Part shown: positions 9,209-17,831 of the stretch, piece by piece
Position numbering within the stretch: the first letter of the stretch is position 1
Layout: each line of letters opens with the position of its first letter
DNA from: Pyrococcus furiosus DSM 3638
GTDB lineage: Archaea > Methanobacteriota_B > Thermococci > Thermococcales > Thermococcaceae
Length of the DNA: 64,000 nucleotides
Direction of reading: 5' to 3'
NCBI RefSeq assembly: GCF_000007305.1
Contig: NC_003413.1
Span: 496,001-560,000 of the forward strand
Notes under the pieces: generated by a model
The model's input: only the letters and a program-made list of their open reading frames with translations
Told to the model about the DNA's origin: nothing
Databases searched by the model: none
Position numbers and translations under genes: made by a program

Positions 9209-9227
9209 GTGTTTATCCTTTAAACAC
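9209..9227. promoter_or_regulatory. Perfect inverted repeat between divergent promoters
   Basis: GTGTTTA-TCCTT-TAAACAC is a 7-bp perfect inverted repeat with a 5-bp spacer. It sits between the minus-strand TATA-like TTTTAAATA (about 9200-9206) of the membrane HTH gene and the plus-strand TATA of rps6e (9240-9248). Position and symmetry suit an operator for a dimeric winged-helix protein, most simply the neighbouring one. No binding evidence. Confidence 0.5.
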
Positions 9228-9239
9228 AAAGTTCGAAAG

Positions 9240-9248
9240 TTTTAAATA
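9240..9248 (+). promoter_or_regulatory. TATA box of rps6e
   Basis: TTTTAAATA with a purine-rich BRE-like stretch before it (CGAAAG). Counting about 25 nucleotides from its centre puts transcription start near 9268, which gives an 80-nucleotide leader before the S6e start codon, unusually long for this genome. Confidence 0.6.
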
Positions 9249-9267
9249 CCCCACCTAAAAGTGCCAA

Positions 9268-9326
9268 GTGATGGGTTTGAGAGATCCGCCGTTGGGCGGA
9301 AGCTCGATGAATCCCGCTGATGAACA
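9268..9326 (+). ncRNA. Structured leader RNA of rps6e
   Basis: The predicted transcript starts with a hairpin: GGG (9273-9275) pairs with CCC (9313-9315), GAG with CTC inside it, and CCGCC-GTTG-GGCGG (9286-9299) forms a strong tip. The flanks GTGATGG (9268-9274) and CTGATGA (9317-9323) look like box C and box D, the parts of an L7Ae-binding kink-turn. The guide spacing does not fit a normal C/D sRNA. It may be a cis-acting leader for S6e control or a small RNA processed from the leader. Confidence 0.5.
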
Positions 9327-9346
9327 TTCCCAGGAGGTGGGAGGAA

Positions 9347-9724
9347 ATGGCGACTTTCAAGCTTGTTATATCCGATCCTAAGAGTGGGATAGCAAAGCAG
9401 GTGGAAATTACAGGAGCAGAGACGGAAAAACTCATTGGAAAGAGAATAGGTGATCAGATCCCAGCAAAAGAGCTAAACATAAACTTAAACGAACTGTTTG
9501 GAAAAGAATTCCCAGAGGACGTGAAGTTAGAGATAAGAGGAGGAACAGACAAAGATGGATTCCCAATGAGGCCTGACATTCATGGTCCTAGAAGGGTAAG
9601 AGTTCTACTCTCCAAAGGGCCAGGATTTAGACCTAAGGAAAAGGGAGAAAGAAGAAAGAAAACTGTGAGAGGGAACACTATTAGCCCCGAAATAGTTCAA
9701 GTAAATGTAAAGCTTGTATATTGA
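9347..9724 (+). CDS. rps6e: 30S ribosomal protein S6e
   Basis: 125 residues starting [14 protein letters not shown], with the S6e signature [13 protein letters not shown] and the basic C-terminal half ([12 protein letters not shown]). It is a small-subunit protein shared by archaea and eukaryotes. An in-frame ATG exists at 9320, but the GGAGGTGG ribosome-binding site at 9333-9340 sits six bases before the ATG at 9347, which sets the start there. Confidence 0.97.
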
Positions 9725-9730
9725 ATAAAA

Positions 9731-9820
9731 TTTTTAAACTGCTTTTCTATATTTTTCTTGCGCGGCTCAGACCGGCAGATGCCGTAGCAATGGGGCCGCG
9801 CTGGACCGGGCTACGTAGAG
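9731..9820 (+). ncRNA. GC-rich structured RNA with its own promoter
   Basis: A TATA-like TTTTTAAAC (9731-9739) is followed about 25 bases later by an abruptly GC-rich segment from 9760. It can fold as GCGCGGC (9760-9766) with GCCGCGC (9795-9801), enclosing CGGC-AGAT-GCCG (9773-9784). The two internal strands, TCAGAC and TAGCAATGGG, resemble the pocket of an H/ACA guide, and ACC follows the stem by three bases where ACA would be expected. An alternative pairing is CGTAGC (9783-9788) with GCTACG (9810-9815). In an AT-rich hyperthermophile genome such islands usually mark structured RNA, but I cannot name the class. It could also be the leader of the next gene. Confidence 0.5.
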
Positions 9821-10618
9821 GTGTTGATTTTGCACGTTGAGATATATCTAATACTCTTACTCTCTTTATTATCCTCCATAATTTTAGTGTTAACATCCAG
9901 TAGAGAGGTTATGTACTTATTTGTTATCCCCCTCCTATATTTATTGCTAAATCCGTCATATTACCATCTTGTTCCTATTCTTTCGTTATCTTTTTTCTTA
10001 ATGCCCAGGCATTCAAGAGAACTTGGGTTTTTGGCATTTGCTCTCCTCTTGTCTTCCCCTTACATTAGAAGTCAACTTAATATCTTCAAATCTCTTGAGC
10101 TCTCAGTATTCATGATTTTGCTAGTTATAATTCTCTCGCTTCATTTTTCTGGTTCAAGGTTTAAAACAGCGTTTCTATGGACAATTTCAGGAATTCTAAC
10201 TGGTTTACTTTCTCCTACTCTTTCGATAGTTGTATTTCTAATACCTTCCATAATTCTAGTATTTCCAGTGTCTCCTTTAAGTTATCTTTATGGGTTTGTT
10301 GCAACAATCATAATAATCATTTTAACTGAAATGGGGATATATGAATTTCCTAGTTTAAATTTACCCTCCAACAATTTTTACTTAAGTGCTATCCTTCCAA
10401 TGATCTTAATAGCTTATTCTCTGGCAACTGAAAAACTAAATATAGTTAAGAAGAGGCAAACATTTGTGCTTATAATGCTTTTCCTATTTTCTTTCCCATT
10501 TTTAGGCAATTATGAAGTTGAAGGACTTCTGCTTTTGTCTCTCATTGGAATTAGACTAATAAGCAGTTTCCCAAACTATGATATTTTAGAGGTGAAAGAG
10601 GGGAAGATGGTGGCTTAA
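9821..10618 (+). CDS. Polytopic membrane protein of unknown function
   Basis: 265 residues, almost entirely hydrophobic, with roughly eight or nine membrane helices and no charged motif that suggests a mechanism. I do not recognise the family. The annotated start is GTG at 9821, but a TTG at 9830 is better spaced from the GAGGTG at 9818-9823. The GC-rich RNA element lies directly upstream and could be its leader. The stop overlaps the convergent DUF2110 gene by 4 bp. Confidence 0.7.
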   Translation: MLILHVEIYLILLLSLLSSIILVLTSSREVMYLFVIPLLYLLLNPSYYHLVPILSLSFFLMPRHSRELGFLAFALLLSSPYIRSQLNIFKSLELSVFMILLVIILSLHFSGSRFKTAFLWTISGILTGLLSPTLSIVVFLIPSIILVFPVSPLSYLYGFVATIIIIILTEMGIYEFPSLNLPSNNFYLSAILPMILIAYSLATEKLNIVKKRQTFVLIMLFLFSFPFLGNYEVEGLLLLSLIGIRLISSFPNYDILEVKEGKMVA

Positions 10619-11346
10619 TCTTCAAATTTTATGGCTCCTATTTTTGCGGCCCTTATATATGGCCCAATTTCTTTAATAATTCCTGGTGCGTGAGTGCCCT
10701 TCTTCAGAATGAGCATCGTTTCCATAAGTCCTAGCTCTTCTATCCTCCTTACATCTCTGCTGTGTCCTGTCTGTATTAAAGCATTTTCTACATTCTCACT
10801 TATTGTTCCTGCTATGAAAAGCTTGTCATGTTTGTCTGTTAGCCATCCTTTAAGCTTTTTTATCCATTTTTCTGTAAGATAAACTTCGATTTCCTGGGCA
10901 AGTCTTTCTACTTTCTCTATCCTTACTTCAACTGGTAAGTTATCCACCCATCCAAATTCTCTTATCATTTGTCGGACTGGTTTATCTTCAAATGTCCTCT
11001 TTAGCCAGTAGAGAGGCAATAGGGCATCTTTTGGCCTAGGAGTTAAAATTCCAATATCAACATAGACTCCATAACCAACTTTTCCTAAATCAATTAACCT
11101 TCCAACAAAAATATCGCCAACATTCACATTTGAAAGAGATCTTGGAATTTCCCCAAACTCTTCTCTAATTAGATTCGCTGATATTTCACTATCTTCTCCT
11201 TGCAAAATTATCTTGACCCACTGTTTCTTGGTTATAGCAATCCTCCATTTAACATCCAAATCTCCTAAGAGAGATTTTAACTTCTTATTCAATTTTTCAA
11301 TTCCACTTCTATCCCCATAGATCTTTTGAGGTATTATAACTTCCAT
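10615..11346 (-). CDS. DUF2110 family protein
   Basis: 243 residues. It matches the archaeal DUF2110 family, with a central S1-like strand pattern (VGDIFVGRLIDLGKVGYGVYVDIGI) that suggests an OB fold and RNA contact, and a C-terminal half ending HAPGIIKEIGPYIRAAKIGAI. Function unknown. It lies 17 bp downstream of tfe on the same strand, so it is probably co-transcribed with that transcription factor. Confidence 0.8.
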   Translation of the reverse strand: MEVIIPQKIYGDRSGIEKLNKKLKSLLGDLDVKWRIAITKKQWVKIILQGEDSEISANLIREEFGEIPRSLSNVNVGDIFVGRLIDLGKVGYGVYVDIGILTPRPKDALLPLYWLKRTFEDKPVRQMIREFGWVDNLPVEVRIEKVERLAQEIEVYLTEKWIKKLKGWLTDKHDKLFIAGTISENVENALIQTGHSRDVRRIEELGLMETMLILKKGTHAPGIIKEIGPYIRAAKIGAIKFED

Positions 11347-11363
11347 AACTCATCCCTAAACCT

Positions 11364-11951
11364 TTATTTCTTCTTTTTCCCTGATCTTGACTTTTTTCTT
11401 CTTGTTGCTTTTTTTGGTTTTTCTTCTTTTGGTGGACTTCTCAGTCCGAGTTCAATCTCTAATTCTTCAATTCGCTTTTTGAGTTCTTCAATTATTTTTG
11501 AGTTGTCATACTCGTAAAGTATCTCTCCACATATTGGACATTGGAACCCGTACTCAAAGGCCTCGTCAAATGTTAGCTTTGGATGCCCTGGAGTTCCACA
11601 GTGATAATAGGTCTCGCTGGTTTCTTCCTGAAGCATCTGCTTTAACTTTTCAAGCTCTTGCAACTTTCTTGTTCTAATAACCTCCGGTAATCTTTTAGTA
11701 TCAATGCGCCAGTAATAATAATACCAACCAGTCTCGTCATCTCTAACTCTTCTAAAGGTTGCAAGCTTAGCATCGTACAGGGCGTATAAGATTTTTCTCA
11801 CCGTATTAACTCTTACTCCAGTTAATTCTGCCAATTCCTCATCTGTTGCTTCTCCTTTCTTTTCTAAGGCTTTTACAACTTCTACAGCTTCATCTCCTCC
11901 TATATCTCTTGCAATATCTAGAAGCGCTGTATTTTTTTTGTCTCTGCCCAT
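11364..11951 (-). CDS. tfe: Transcription initiation factor TFE (alpha)
   Basis: 195 residues. The N-terminal extended winged helix ([36 protein letters not shown]) and the following run [10 protein letters not shown] are the TFIIE-alpha signature. The zinc ribbon near 117-142 keeps a CPICGE knuckle but the first knuckle is HCGTPGHP rather than CxxC. A coiled coil and a very basic tail end the protein. TFE helps open promoters with TBP and TFB. The basic tail ([16 protein letters not shown]) may add DNA contact. Confidence 0.95.
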
Positions 11952-12067
11952 GTTTTAGACCTCCCTCTTTTTGGATCTTTCTTTATATAACTCTCCACAC
12001 ATAAATAAATGTGTTCATTCTGTTATATATACTTTTTCGATGCTAATCAAAAGAATCAAGAAGGGGA

Positions 12068-12349
12068 CTATTTGGTCAAGTATTCATCAACTAACTCCTT
12101 TGCTGATGGTTTATAGATTTCTAAAACTTCAATATCTTCTATAACATTTCCTTCTTTAAGTTTTAGTTTAACTTTACCTCCGTAAACCTGCAAATCCAGT
12201 AACCCATAAACCACGTCCTCGGCTTCAATTGGACTCTTGAACTTCATTATATACTCCCCATCCTCCGTGATAAGCTTGACCCACCATTCATTTTTTCTCT
12301 TGAATGGTCTAGTAACTTTAGGTTTGAACTTTTCAATGATGACTTCCAA
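12068..12349 (-). CDS. Conserved hypothetical protein
   Basis: 93 residues, mixed charge, predicted mostly beta with a C-terminal helix (KPSAKELVDEYLTK). There are no cysteines and no membrane segment. I do not recognise the family; it looks like a small Thermococcales-type cytoplasmic protein. It is separated from tfe by about 115 bp containing an AT-rich promoter-like stretch. Confidence 0.65.
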   Translation of the reverse strand: MEVIIEKFKPKVTRPFKRKNEWWVKLITEDGEYIMKFKSPIEAEDVVYGLLDLQVYGGKVKLKLKEGNVIEDIEVLEIYKPSAKELVDEYLTK

Positions 12350-12415
12350 CTAAGTCACCCCCATCTCTGCCCTTTCTGGGTCTTTGTTGTTTATCACAAT
12401 ACCTCTTGACGAAAA

Positions 12416-12426
12416 AATTTATAAAA
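12416..12426 (+). promoter_or_regulatory. TATA box of tRNA-Lys
   Basis: AATTTATAAAA centred about 33 bases before the mature tRNA 5' end, leaving room for a short precursor leader. Confidence 0.65.
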
Positions 12427-12453
12427 CTTCTGGATACTTACCCACCAATGGGT

Positions 12454-12531
12454 GGGCCGGTAGCTCAGCCTGGTTAGAGCACCGGGCTTTTAACCCGGTG
12501 GTCGCGGGTTCAAATCCCGCCCGGCCCGCCA
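12454..12531 (+). tRNA. trnK: tRNA-Lys (UUU)
   Basis: The acceptor GGGCCGG (12454-12460) pairs with CCGGCCC (12521-12527). The anticodon stem CCGGG/CCCGG encloses loop CTTTTAA with anticodon TTT at 12489-12491. The T arm is GCGGG-TTCAAAT-CCCGC. The discriminator G is followed by an encoded CCA (12529-12531). No intron. Very GC-rich stems as expected for a hyperthermophile. Confidence 0.98.
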
Positions 12532-12589
12532 TGAATATAAACCTCCATTCTTATCACCTCATGATGCGGGGTGGTGGAATATCTTAATT

Positions 12590-14569
12590 ATGGGAATTGA
12601 TATTGTAAGTGAGAATCCAAAAAAGTTTGCTGTTGTAATTTGGTTTAATGGTAAATTGGAGAGAAAAGGAGAATTTACACTACCAAGGCTCATTCGATAC
12701 ATTAGAACTAAAAAGCCAGACATAGTTGCAATGGATAGTATAACTGAACTTGGAGAAGACTTGAAATTTTTCTTAAGGTCTCTTCCTGAAGGTACTAAAC
12801 TTGTACAAGTTACTGGAAAACCGGGTGAGCAAAAATCTCTCTGGTCATTGGCGAGAGAGTATGGAATTCGGACTGGAGGAGATAAGTTTGATCCATTCGA
12901 AGAAGCAAAGATTTCTGCCCTCCTTGCCTCTAAAGGCGTTGGATATGAAGTGTTAGCATTTGAAGATGAAGTCCTAATAACTGTTACGAGAGGTAGGAGC
13001 CAGGGAAAGGGTGGATGGAGTCAGGATAGATACAGAAGAAGAGTTTATAACTTGGTTCAGGCCAAAGTTAGGCAAATAGAGGATATTCTCAGGAGAGCAG
13101 ACATACCTTTTGACTTGGAAATTGAAGAAAGAGATTATGGGGTATCCAAAGGGGAATTCAAAGTTTATGCGAGTAGGGAGGAGCTTGCAGGCCTTGTTCG
13201 GCCCATGAGAGGGGGAGACGTAGAGATTAGGATAACTCCCGTTGAGAGAAAAACACTTGAGTTCGTACCACTTAAAGCAGAAGTTGAAATTGAGAAGAGG
13301 AAGAGCATAATAGTTGGACTTGATCCAGGAATAACGGTTGGAATAGCTGCTGTGGATTTAGATGGTAATGTAGTAGCAGTCTACAGTGAAAAAAATATGG
13401 CTTTGAGCGAAATAGTTAGGTTCATCAGCGAGCTAGGACATCCTATAATTATAGCCACTGACGTAAATCCTGCCCCAGGACTTGTTGAGAAAATTGCAAG
13501 ATCATTTAAAGCTCAACTCTTTGTTCCCAGGGAGAGCTTAAAAGTTGAAGAGAAAAACGAGCTTCTAAGGAATCTTGGAATTACAGTTGATGATGATCAT
13601 CAAAGAGATGCCCTAGCAGCAGCATATAAGGCTTATCTAAGATATAAACCAAAACTTGAACACATTGAGGCCAGACTCAAAGAAAGTGGCTTATGGACAA
13701 AGAGAAATGAGATAAAAGCACTAGTTCTATCTGGTTATAGCCTAGGAGAGGCCATTATGAAAGTGAAATTCCAAGAAAAGCCGAGAATGGAGAAACCAAA
13801 AGAGAAGGAAGTAAGCGAAGTTGATGTAACTCCATATATGGAGAAAATAAAGGAGCTAACGAAGACAATAGCAGAACTTGAAAGAGAAAACAAAGAGTTG
13901 AGAGCTATAATAGAAGAGCAAAGAAAAATAATAGAAAAGCTTGAAAGAAAGCTTGAGGAATTTGATGAAAATATTAGAGCGCGCATTCTAAAGGAGAGAG
14001 AAATTAAGGCAAGAGATGAAAGAATTGCAATGTTAGAAAAGAAATTAAAAGAAGAAAAGGAAAAAGTTGAGATTTTGGCAAAGAAGCTAGCTCAAATGAG
14101 AAAAATGCGGTGGTTGGAGCTCAGCGGTAAGGTTTATCCGCTTAAGATCATAGAAGAATTAACATGGAAGGGACTGGAAAAAGCGGAAAAAGAATTTGAG
14201 ATTAAAAAGGGGGATATACTGTACATAATAAACCCGGCAGGAGCCGGAAAGAAACTTGGGGAATACTTAGTGAGCAAAAGACCAAGAGCTATTATTTCTC
14301 GGGCAAATCTTCCATTTTCAATATATGAACTCCTAATGGAAGAAAGAATTCCTGTTCTGCTTGAGAATACTGACATTGAAGTTATTTGGTTAGATGAATT
14401 TGCCGTTGTTAAAAGAGATGAACTTGAGACTGCTATCAAGAAGAGGATTGAAGAATGGGAGGAAGAAAAGAGAGAAAAAGAACTTGAAAGTGTTCTCAGA
14501 GTTATTGAAGAATACAAGATTGAGAGAATTAAAGAGTTAGTGAGAAAAGCTGAGGAGGAGGGACAATGA
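12590..14569 (+). CDS. DUF460 protein: RNase H-like domains with long coiled coil
   Basis: 659 residues. The N-terminus ([18 protein letters not shown]) and a second copy near 240 ([23 protein letters not shown]) both look like RNase H-fold strands with the first catalytic Asp; [12 protein letters not shown] near 335 gives further acids, as in RuvC or YqgF nucleases. Residues about 400-520 form a charged coiled coil, followed by a small domain. The substrate is unknown. The stop overlaps the topA start by 4 bp, which suggests a joint role with the topoisomerase in DNA processing. Confidence 0.82.
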   Translation: MGIDIVSENPKKFAVVIWFNGKLERKGEFTLPRLIRYIRTKKPDIVAMDSITELGEDLKFFLRSLPEGTKLVQVTGKPGEQKSLWSLAREYGIRTGGDKFDPFEEAKISALLASKGVGYEVLAFEDEVLITVTRGRSQGKGGWSQDRYRRRVYNLVQAKVRQIEDILRRADIPFDLEIEERDYGVSKGEFKVYASREELAGLVRPMRGGDVEIRITPVERKTLEFVPLKAEVEIEKRKSIIVGLDPGITVGIAAVDLDGNVVAVYSEKNMALSEIVRFISELGHPIIIATDVNPAPGLVEKIARSFKAQLFVPRESLKVEEKNELLRNLGITVDDDHQRDALAAAYKAYLRYKPKLEHIEARLKESGLWTKRNEIKALVLSGYSLGEAIMKVKFQEKPRMEKPKEKEVSEVDVTPYMEKIKELTKTIAELERENKELRAIIEEQRKIIEKLERKLEEFDENIRARILKEREIKARDERIAMLEKKLKEEKEKVEILAKKLAQMRKMRWLELSGKVYPLKIIEELTWKGLEKAEKEFEIKKGDILYIINPAGAGKKLGEYLVSKRPRAIISRANLPFSIYELLMEERIPVLLENTDIEVIWLDEFAVVKRDELETAIKKRIEEWEEEKREKELESVLRVIEEYKIERIKELVRKAEEEGQ

Positions 14570-17500
14570 TCCTCGTTATTGCAGAGAAGCCAAACGTTGC
14601 TAGAAAAATAGCAATGGCACTAGCTGAGGTGAAGCCTATTAAGAAAACTCTCTTTGGAGTTCCCTACTACGAGTTAATTAGGGATGGAAAAAGACTCATA
14701 GTTGCCTCAGCAGTTGGTCATTTATACGGTTTAGCCCCCAAAAATGACTTTTTTGGATATCCGATATTTGATGTGGAATGGGTTCCTGTTTACATAGCTG
14801 AAAAAGGAAAAGAATATGCAAAAGATTACATTAAGTTGCTTTCAGTCCTATCCAAAAGGGTTAGAGAATTTATTGTTGCCTGTGACTATGATACTGAAGG
14901 AGAGGTCATTGGTTATACTGCATTGAAGTATGCCTGTGGCGTGGATCCTGGGGTTGCTAAAAGAATGAAATTTTCTGCATTAACTAAGAGGGACTTAATC
15001 AAAGCATGGTACAATCTTGAGCCAACTATAAACTTTGGAATGGCAAATGCTGGTATTGCCAGGCATATTTTGGACTGGTACTGGGGGGTTAACCTATCAA
15101 GGGCGTTAACCCATGCAATAAAGAGGGCGAGTGGAAAGTGGGTTGTCCTTAGTACTGGAAGGGTACAAGGACCAACGCTCAAGTTCTTAGTTGATAGAGA
15201 AAGGGAAATTCAAAGCTTTGTTCCCCAACCTTATTGGGTCATAAAGCTGATATTTGAAAAGAATGGGAAAAAGTACACGGCAAACTACGAAAAGGATAAG
15301 ATTTGGGATGAAAATGAAGCAAAAAGAATTGTATTAGAGGTAAAAAAGGCCCCTGCAAGGGTAACAAATATTGAAGTTAAACAACAAAATAGGAATCCCC
15401 CTGTTCCCTTCGACCTGGGAACTCTTCAAAGGGAAGCCTATTCCGCCTTTGGGTTTTCACCAAAGAAAACCTTAGATATAGCTCAGAGTCTTTATGAAAA
15501 GGGATTCTGCCTTCACCCGGACACCTTGATCTTAACTTCCCAGGGGGTTAGGAAAATTAAAGAGTTGTCTCGAGAGGGGGAAGTCTTTGCTTTGGACTTT
15601 AATCTAAAGTTGTCAAAAGCAAAGTATAGGCTTCTCGAGCGTGATGCAGATGAGCAAATGTATAAAGTTACACTTCTTGACGGGACGGAGTTGTATTTAA
15701 CAGCAGATCATCCAGTTTTAGTGTACAGAGAGGGTAATTTGGCTTTTGTACCCGCTGATAAGCTTAGAGAAACTGATCATGTGGTTTTAGTCCTTAATAA
15801 ATCTGCCAGAGATAATTATGGATTTTTGGATCTTTTACTTGAGATAACTGATTCCCAGGAGGATTATGCAATTCTAGAGAATGGTGAAACACTATCGTTG
15901 CATTCCTTAAAAATGCTTGTGGAGAGGGGGGAAATAAAAGACATTGCAGTGGTCGGATTTTCACACAATAACTTTGGTAAAGTGATGTTAAGAGATGAGT
16001 TGTGGTACCTCATTGGATATTTAGCAGGAAAGGGAGGAGAGATCAAAGGTAATGGAGTTGTAATCAGCTCTAGAACAAAAGAAATTGTTGGTTTAACAAA
16101 ATCTTTAAACATTGATTTAATTGAAACAGAAGAAGGAATTGTTTTAAGTAACAAATCATTTGTTAGATTACTGCACCTAATTCATTATACTCCACGTGTT
16201 CCAGAAGTTTATGGAATAATAAACAATACTGAGTGGCTAAAGGCTTTTTTGGCTGGATACTACGACGCAACTTTACTTGAGGGCTTAACTTTGGAGGCTC
16301 TTTACAAAATTAAAGTTTACCTACAGCTTTTGGGTATAAGAGCAAAGATTGAAGATAACAAACTTAAGGTTCACCTGGAAGATCTACAACGCTTTAGAGA
16401 ACTTCTTGGAAAGTTTAGCCGGAGAAAATTATATGTAGAAACTTCACAAGTTCCTGTATTCACTGATTTTGACGAAAGAAGTTATGACTTTCCAAGAATA
16501 CTTGGAGGGGATATCTACATTATTGGAATAAAGTCAATAGAGAAATTCCACTATAAGGGGAAGGTCTATGATCTTGTAGTTGAAAATTACCACAACTTCA
16601 TAGCCAATGGAATTGCGGTTCACAACTGTTCTTATCCCAGGACAGAAAGCCAAAAGCTCCCCAAGAATCTAAACTATAAGTTTATCATTCAGAACTTAGC
16701 GAGAATTCCAGAGTACAGGCCTTATGCACACCTACTCCTGGGAATGCCCGAACTTAAGCCGGTAGAAGGAAAAAAGGAGGATCCTGCCCATCCGGCCATT
16801 TATCCAACGGGTGAAATTCCCAGGCCTGGAGATTTAACTAAAGATGAAGCTCTGCTTTATGACATGATTGTTAGAAGATTCTTAGCGGTATTTATGGAGC
16901 CAGCAGTTAGAGAAACCGTTAAAGTCACAATTTCTGCAGGAAAGCACAAGTTCTTCATTTCTGGAGGAAGAACGGTTAAAGAAGGCTGGCTGAGGGTGTA
17001 TGGAAAGTATGTTAAGTTCGATGAAGTTACACTTCCAACATTCTTCATCGGTGAGAGAATTAAAGTCCTTCAAGTAAAGAGAGAAAAGAAAAAGACGAAG
17101 CCCCCCGCTAGATACTCCCCCGCTGCAGTCATTAAAAAGATGGAAGATTTGGGATTGGGCACCAAGGCCACAAGAGCCCAAATACTTGAGACCCTATATC
17201 AGAGAGGATATATAGAAGGAAAGAAATCGATAAAGGTAACTCCCCTAGGAATGAAAGTTATAGAAACTCTAGAAAAGTACGTTCCAGAAATAATAAGTGT
17301 TGAGTTGACTAGAGAATTTGAAAAGAAGATGGAACTAATCATGGAAGGTAAACTAACAAAAGAGGAAGTAATAGAGGAAGCCAAAATTAGGCTTACAAAA
17401 ATACTTGAAGAGTTCAAAAAGAAGGAGCTTGAAATAGGTCTTGAACTGGCAAAGATTGTAGTTGGGGAAGAGAAGCCTCCATTAATTGTAGGGAAGTGCC

Positions 17501-17748
17501 CCAAGTGTGGAGGAGACTTAATTGTTAAGTATAACGAAAAGACTGGGAAGAGGTTTGTAGGTTGTTCTAATTGGCCAAAATGTAATGTTACATACCCGAT
17601 TCTTCAGAGAGGGGAGATTATACCAACCAATAAAACTTGTTGTAACGGTGCCCCGGTAGTTATAATTCGAGAAAAAGATGGAAGAGAATGGGAGATATGT
17701 CTAGATATGAATTGCAAGGAATATAATACTATTAAGAAAAAGAGATAG
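14566..17748 (+). CDS. topA: DNA topoisomerase I (type IA), interrupted by an intein
   Basis: 1060 residues translated, 687 after splicing. Toprim domain with [10 protein letters not shown] at 5-14 and DYDTEGE at 107-113; type IA core with STGRVQGPT near 196. The catalytic tyrosine is Tyr690, in CSYPRTES, two residues after the intein junction. The C-terminus carries zinc ribbons ([10 protein letters not shown] with [12 protein letters not shown], then CC and C..NC). It relaxes negative supercoils by cutting one strand. The position immediately upstream of reverse gyrase puts the two opposing topoisomerases in one locus. Confidence 0.97.
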   Translation: MILVIAEKPNVARKIAMALAEVKPIKKTLFGVPYYELIRDGKRLIVASAVGHLYGLAPKNDFFGYPIFDVEWVPVYIAEKGKEYAKDYIKLLSVLSKRVREFIVACDYDTEGEVIGYTALKYACGVDPGVAKRMKFSALTKRDLIKAWYNLEPTINFGMANAGIARHILDWYWGVNLSRALTHAIKRASGKWVVLSTGRVQGPTLKFLVDREREIQSFVPQPYWVIKLIFEKNGKKYTANYEKDKIWDENEAKRIVLEVKKAPARVTNIEVKQQNRNPPVPFDLGTLQREAYSAFGFSPKKTLDIAQSLYEKGFCLHPDTLILTSQGVRKIKELSREGEVFALDFNLKLSKAKYRLLERDADEQMYKVTLLDGTELYLTADHPVLVYREGNLAFVPADKLRETDHVVLVLNKSARDNYGFLDLLLEITDSQEDYAILENGETLSLHSLKMLVERGEIKDIAVVGFSHNNFGKVMLRDELWYLIGYLAGKGGEIKGNGVVISSRTKEIVGLTKSLNIDLIETEEGIVLSNKSFVRLLHLIHYTPRVPEVYGIINNTEWLKAFLAGYYDATLLEGLTLEALYKIKVYLQLLGIRAKIEDNKLKVHLEDLQRFRELLGKFSRRKLYVETSQVPVFTDFDERSYDFPRILGGDIYIIGIKSIEKFHYKGKVYDLVVENYHNFIANGIAVHNCSYPRTESQKLPKNLNYKFIIQNLARIPEYRPYAHLLLGMPELKPVEGKKEDPAHPAIYPTGEIPRPGDLTKDEALLYDMIVRRFLAVFMEPAVRETVKVTISAGKHKFFISGGRTVKEGWLRVYGKYVKFDEVTLPTFFIGERIKVLQVKREKKKTKPPARYSPAAVIKKMEDLGLGTKATRAQILETLYQRGYIEGKKSIKVTPLGMKVIETLEKYVPEIISVELTREFEKKMELIMEGKLTKEEVIEEAKIRLTKILEEFKKKELEIGLELAKIVVGEEKPPLIVGKCPKCGGDLIVKYNEKTGKRFVGCSNWPKCNVTYPILQRGEIIPTNKTCCNGAPVVIIREKDGREWEICLDMNCKEYNTIKKKR
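15508..16626 (+). other. Intein in topoisomerase I (373 residues)
   Basis: It begins at Cys315 (TGC 15508-15510, [12 protein letters not shown]) and ends at His-Asn (AAC 16624-16626, [10 protein letters not shown]); the first C-extein residue is Cys. Two LAGLIDADG blocks are visible: [12 protein letters not shown] and FLAGYYDAT. In the first, the acidic residue normally found at the end of the motif is replaced by Lys, while the second keeps its Asp, so DNA cleavage may be impaired. Splicing residues are complete. Confidence 0.93.
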
Positions 17749-17831
17749 AAATAGCTTATTTCTAAAATACGGGGAGCTAGAAACCTTTTTAAGAACAAAA
17801 GTAGTGAACTTAGACTTAGAGGGAGAGCATT

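Noticed and set aside
9268-9326. The S6e leader as a standard box C/D guide RNA
   Set aside because: Box C- and D-like ends exist, but a very stable hairpin fills the guide space and no proper D'/C' pair is found.
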